7,193 bases of DNA, taken from positions 1 to 7,193 of the forward strand of contig JAGQWW010000122.1 in the NCBI GenBank assembly GCA_020436955.1, in the 5' to 3' direction. The position numbers were made by a program, and so were the translations under genes. The stretch is from Saprospiraceae bacterium (GTDB lineage Bacteria; Bacteroidota; Bacteroidia; Chitinophagales; Saprospiraceae). Below the pieces are notes generated by a model. The model was not told the origin of the DNA. It worked only from the letters and a program-made list of their open reading frames with translations, and did not search any database. This document shows, piece after piece, positions 6,227 to 7,193 of the stretch. Positions within the stretch are counted from its first letter, which is position 1; each line of letters opens with the position of its first letter.

Positions 6227-6538
6227 ATGAAAAAGAAAGTAACGTTCAGCGATTTAATAAATAGCGAAAAGCCGGTCTTGGTAGATTTCTCAGCAGAATG
6301 GTGTGGACCATGCCAGGCAATGGCTCCAATTTTACAACAGGTAGCAGGTTCTATCGGCGACAAGGGTAGAATTGTAAAGATTGATGTAGATAAAAACCCT
6401 GCAGTGGCACAGCATTATCAGATTATGGGTGTCCCAACTTTTATCCTTTTCAAAAAAGGTGAAATCATCTGGAGACAATCCGGTATGCAACCAGCTTCTG
6501 TATTGGAAAATCTAATCGAAAGAAATAGTACGAACTAG
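6227..6538 (+). CDS. trxA: Thioredoxin
   Basis: A small cytosolic dithiol-disulfide oxidoreductase that passes electrons from thioredoxin reductase to targets such as ribonucleotide reductase, peroxiredoxins and methionine sulfoxide reductases. At 103 residues it has standard thioredoxin length. The active site WCGPC is at 25-29 (Cys26 and Cys29), the buried Asp20 sits in LVDF, and the cis-Pro70 is in GVPTF. There is no signal peptide or lipobox. The ATG at 6227 is chosen over an in-frame ATG at 6149, because the longer frame begins just after the gap terminator and would translate across the promoter region and dyad. The leader before the ATG is A-rich with no Shine-Dalgarno sequence. It is probably transcribed alone, between terminators at 6107-6144 and 6589-6626. 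Genomes usually carry several thioredoxins, so the symbol is a family name rather than proof of orthology. Confidence 0.93.
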   Translation: MKKKVTFSDLINSEKPVLVDFSAEWCGPCQAMAPILQQVAGSIGDKGRIVKIDVDKNPAVAQHYQIMGVPTFILFKKGEIIWRQSGMQPASVLENLIERNSTN

Positions 6539-6542
6539 ATAA

Positions 6543-6577
6543 TGGTTTCTAGTGGCTGGTAGCTGGTCGCTAGATGT
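6543..6577 (+). repeat. Array of five TRGNNGC-like heptamers after thioredoxin
   Basis: Five successive 7-base units begin TGG or TAG: TGGTTTC, TAGTGGC, TGGTAGC, TGGTCGC and TAGATGT. The array starts four bases after the thioredoxin stop codon (6536-6538), in sense orientation, just as the minus-strand array at 2927-2975 starts right after the MATE stop. Copies are diverged, which suggests an old array or one kept for its pattern rather than its exact sequence. Confidence 0.8.
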
Positions 6578-6588
6578 TTTTTCTATAT

Positions 6589-6626
6589 AAAAAAGGAGCA
6601 AGTCATGATTGGCTTGCTCCTTTTTT
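6589..6626 (+). terminator. Intrinsic terminator after thioredoxin
   Basis: GGAGCAAG (6595-6602) pairs with CTTGCTCC (6613-6620), and six A bases before (6589-6594) pair with six T bases after (6621-6626), giving a 14-pair perfect stem, extended inward by one wobble and one C-G pair. The flanking A and T runs could let it work in both directions. It should stop thioredoxin transcripts ahead of folC. Confidence 0.92.
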
Positions 6627-6712
6627 GGCTTTTAGCCTTTAGCTGTTGGCTTTTAGCTCCTGGCACGGAGTGAGTAGCTTGCCAAAAGCTAACGGCCAAT
6701 ACCCAATAGCCA
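6626..6712. repeat. Inverted pair of TRG heptamer arrays, long imperfect hairpin
   Basis: Six units on + (6626-6667, mostly TGGCTTT or TAGCTNN forms) face five units on - (6678-6712, such as TAGCTTT, TGGCCGT and TGGGTAT). Ten bases separate the unit arrays. The halves pair in register: 6662-6664 pairs with 6681-6683, and the stem can be followed outward with mismatches to about 6631 and 6714. It lies between the thioredoxin terminator and folC. No ORF, terminator T-run or transposase accompanies it. Confidence 0.75.
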
Positions 6713-6771
6713 TATTGTGCAACCACTCTTAACGAATAATTCTATTTAGGAGTTTTATCTTCTATTTCAAT

Positions 6772-7193
6772 ATGATCCAAGAACAATTTTCACAAACCTT
6801 AGCATATCTTTACAGCCTGCTTCCGATGTACCAGCGGGATGGCTCAGTGGCTTTTAAAAAAGGACTTGAGAATACTGAAAAACTCTGCTGGGAGCTGGGG
6901 TTGCCACAATGGCAGTTTCATAGCATTCACGTGGGTGGAACCAATGGTAAAGGTTCTGTTTCGTCTATGCTGAATAGCGTGTTGATGGAATCCGGATATA
7001 AAACCGGATTGTATACATCTCCTCATCTTCAGTCATTTACAGAAAGAATTCGCATCAATGGCAAAGAAATCAGCCAGCGTAAAGTTGTGGACTTTGTTGA
7101 AAAACGCCGCCATTTAATAGAAACGATCAGCCCCAGCTTTTTTGAATTTACTGTAGCAATGGCCTTTCACTTTTTTGCAGAAGCAGAAGTAGA
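6772..7193 (+). CDS. folC: Folylpolyglutamate synthase / dihydrofolate synthase, 3' end outside window
   Basis: FolC adds glutamate to dihydropteroate and/or to folates in an ATP-dependent cytosolic reaction, making and retaining folate cofactors. The first 140 codons of an expected 420 or so are present. The frame runs off the window. Family blocks are clear: LPMYQRDG near the N-terminus (17-24), the ATP-binding loop HVGGTNGKGSVS (53-64, Lys60), GLYTSPHLQSF (79-89) followed by ERIRING (91-97), and FFEFT (123-127), whose Glu belongs to the Mg-binding region. The ATG at 6772 gives the usual N-terminal distance to the ATP loop. An AGGAG at 6748-6752 is too far (19 bases) to act as a ribosome-binding site. 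No promoter box is convincing, although the terminator at 6589-6626 implies one between there and the start. Whether the enzyme has both activities cannot be judged from this part. Confidence 0.95.
   Translation, partial: MIQEQFSQTLAYLYSLLPMYQRDGSVAFKKGLENTEKLCWELGLPQWQFHSIHVGGTNGKGSVSSMLNSVLMESGYKTGLYTSPHLQSFTERIRINGKEISQRKVVDFVEKRRHLIETISPSFFEFTVAMAFHFFAEAEV

Noticed and set aside
6738..6771. folC ribosome-binding site AGGAG and promoter box TATCTTCT
   Set aside because: AGGAG is 19 bases from the ATG, and TATCTTCT (6756-6763) has two mismatches, no -33 partner, and lies only eight bases before the start codon.

Overview
The window looks like ordinary chromosomal DNA from a member of the phylum Bacteroidota. 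Three things point there. Promoter-like sites of the form TAnnTTTG occur, the clearest ahead of the glyceraldehyde-3-phosphate dehydrogenase gene. Start codons have A-rich leaders and no convincing Shine-Dalgarno sequence. The proteins also fit, for example the long glyceraldehyde-3-phosphate dehydrogenase. The class or genus cannot be fixed from the sequence alone.

Layout, left to right. Positions 1-962 hold the 3' part of a cupin gene and a DUF1415-family gene, both on +, probably one transcript. Positions 1158-1949 (+) encode a lipoprotein with an alpha/beta-hydrolase fold whose nucleophile position appears to be Gly instead of Ser. It runs tail-to-tail, with a 4-base overlap, into an MscS-type mechanosensitive channel gene (1946-2824, -). 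A 153-base gap with two heptamer tandem arrays separates this from a MATE-family efflux gene (2978-4363, -). A divergent control region (4364-4580) follows. Then come a long-form glyceraldehyde-3-phosphate dehydrogenase (4581-6059, +) with a strong terminator, a thioredoxin (6227-6538, +) with its own promoter region and terminator, a heptamer-rich spacer, and the first 140 codons of folC (6772 to the window end, +).

The genes do not form one pathway. They cover central carbon metabolism (gap), thiol redox (trx), folate metabolism (folC), osmotic safety (MscS) and efflux (MATE), plus a lipoprotein and two small proteins of unknown role. I see no phage, transposon, CRISPR, toxin-antitoxin or defence system, and no rRNA or tRNA gene. 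I found no new multi-gene system.

The most unusual structure lies between the genes. Twenty-three diverged 7-base units, all beginning TGG or TAG on one strand, form four arrays. Two of these start 2-4 bases after a stop codon, in the sense orientation. A further pair is inverted and can fold into a long imperfect hairpin. Other points worth checking are a perfect TGTGA-N6-TCACA site placed like a class II activator site ahead of the thioredoxin gene, and the hydrolase-like lipoprotein lacking its Ser.
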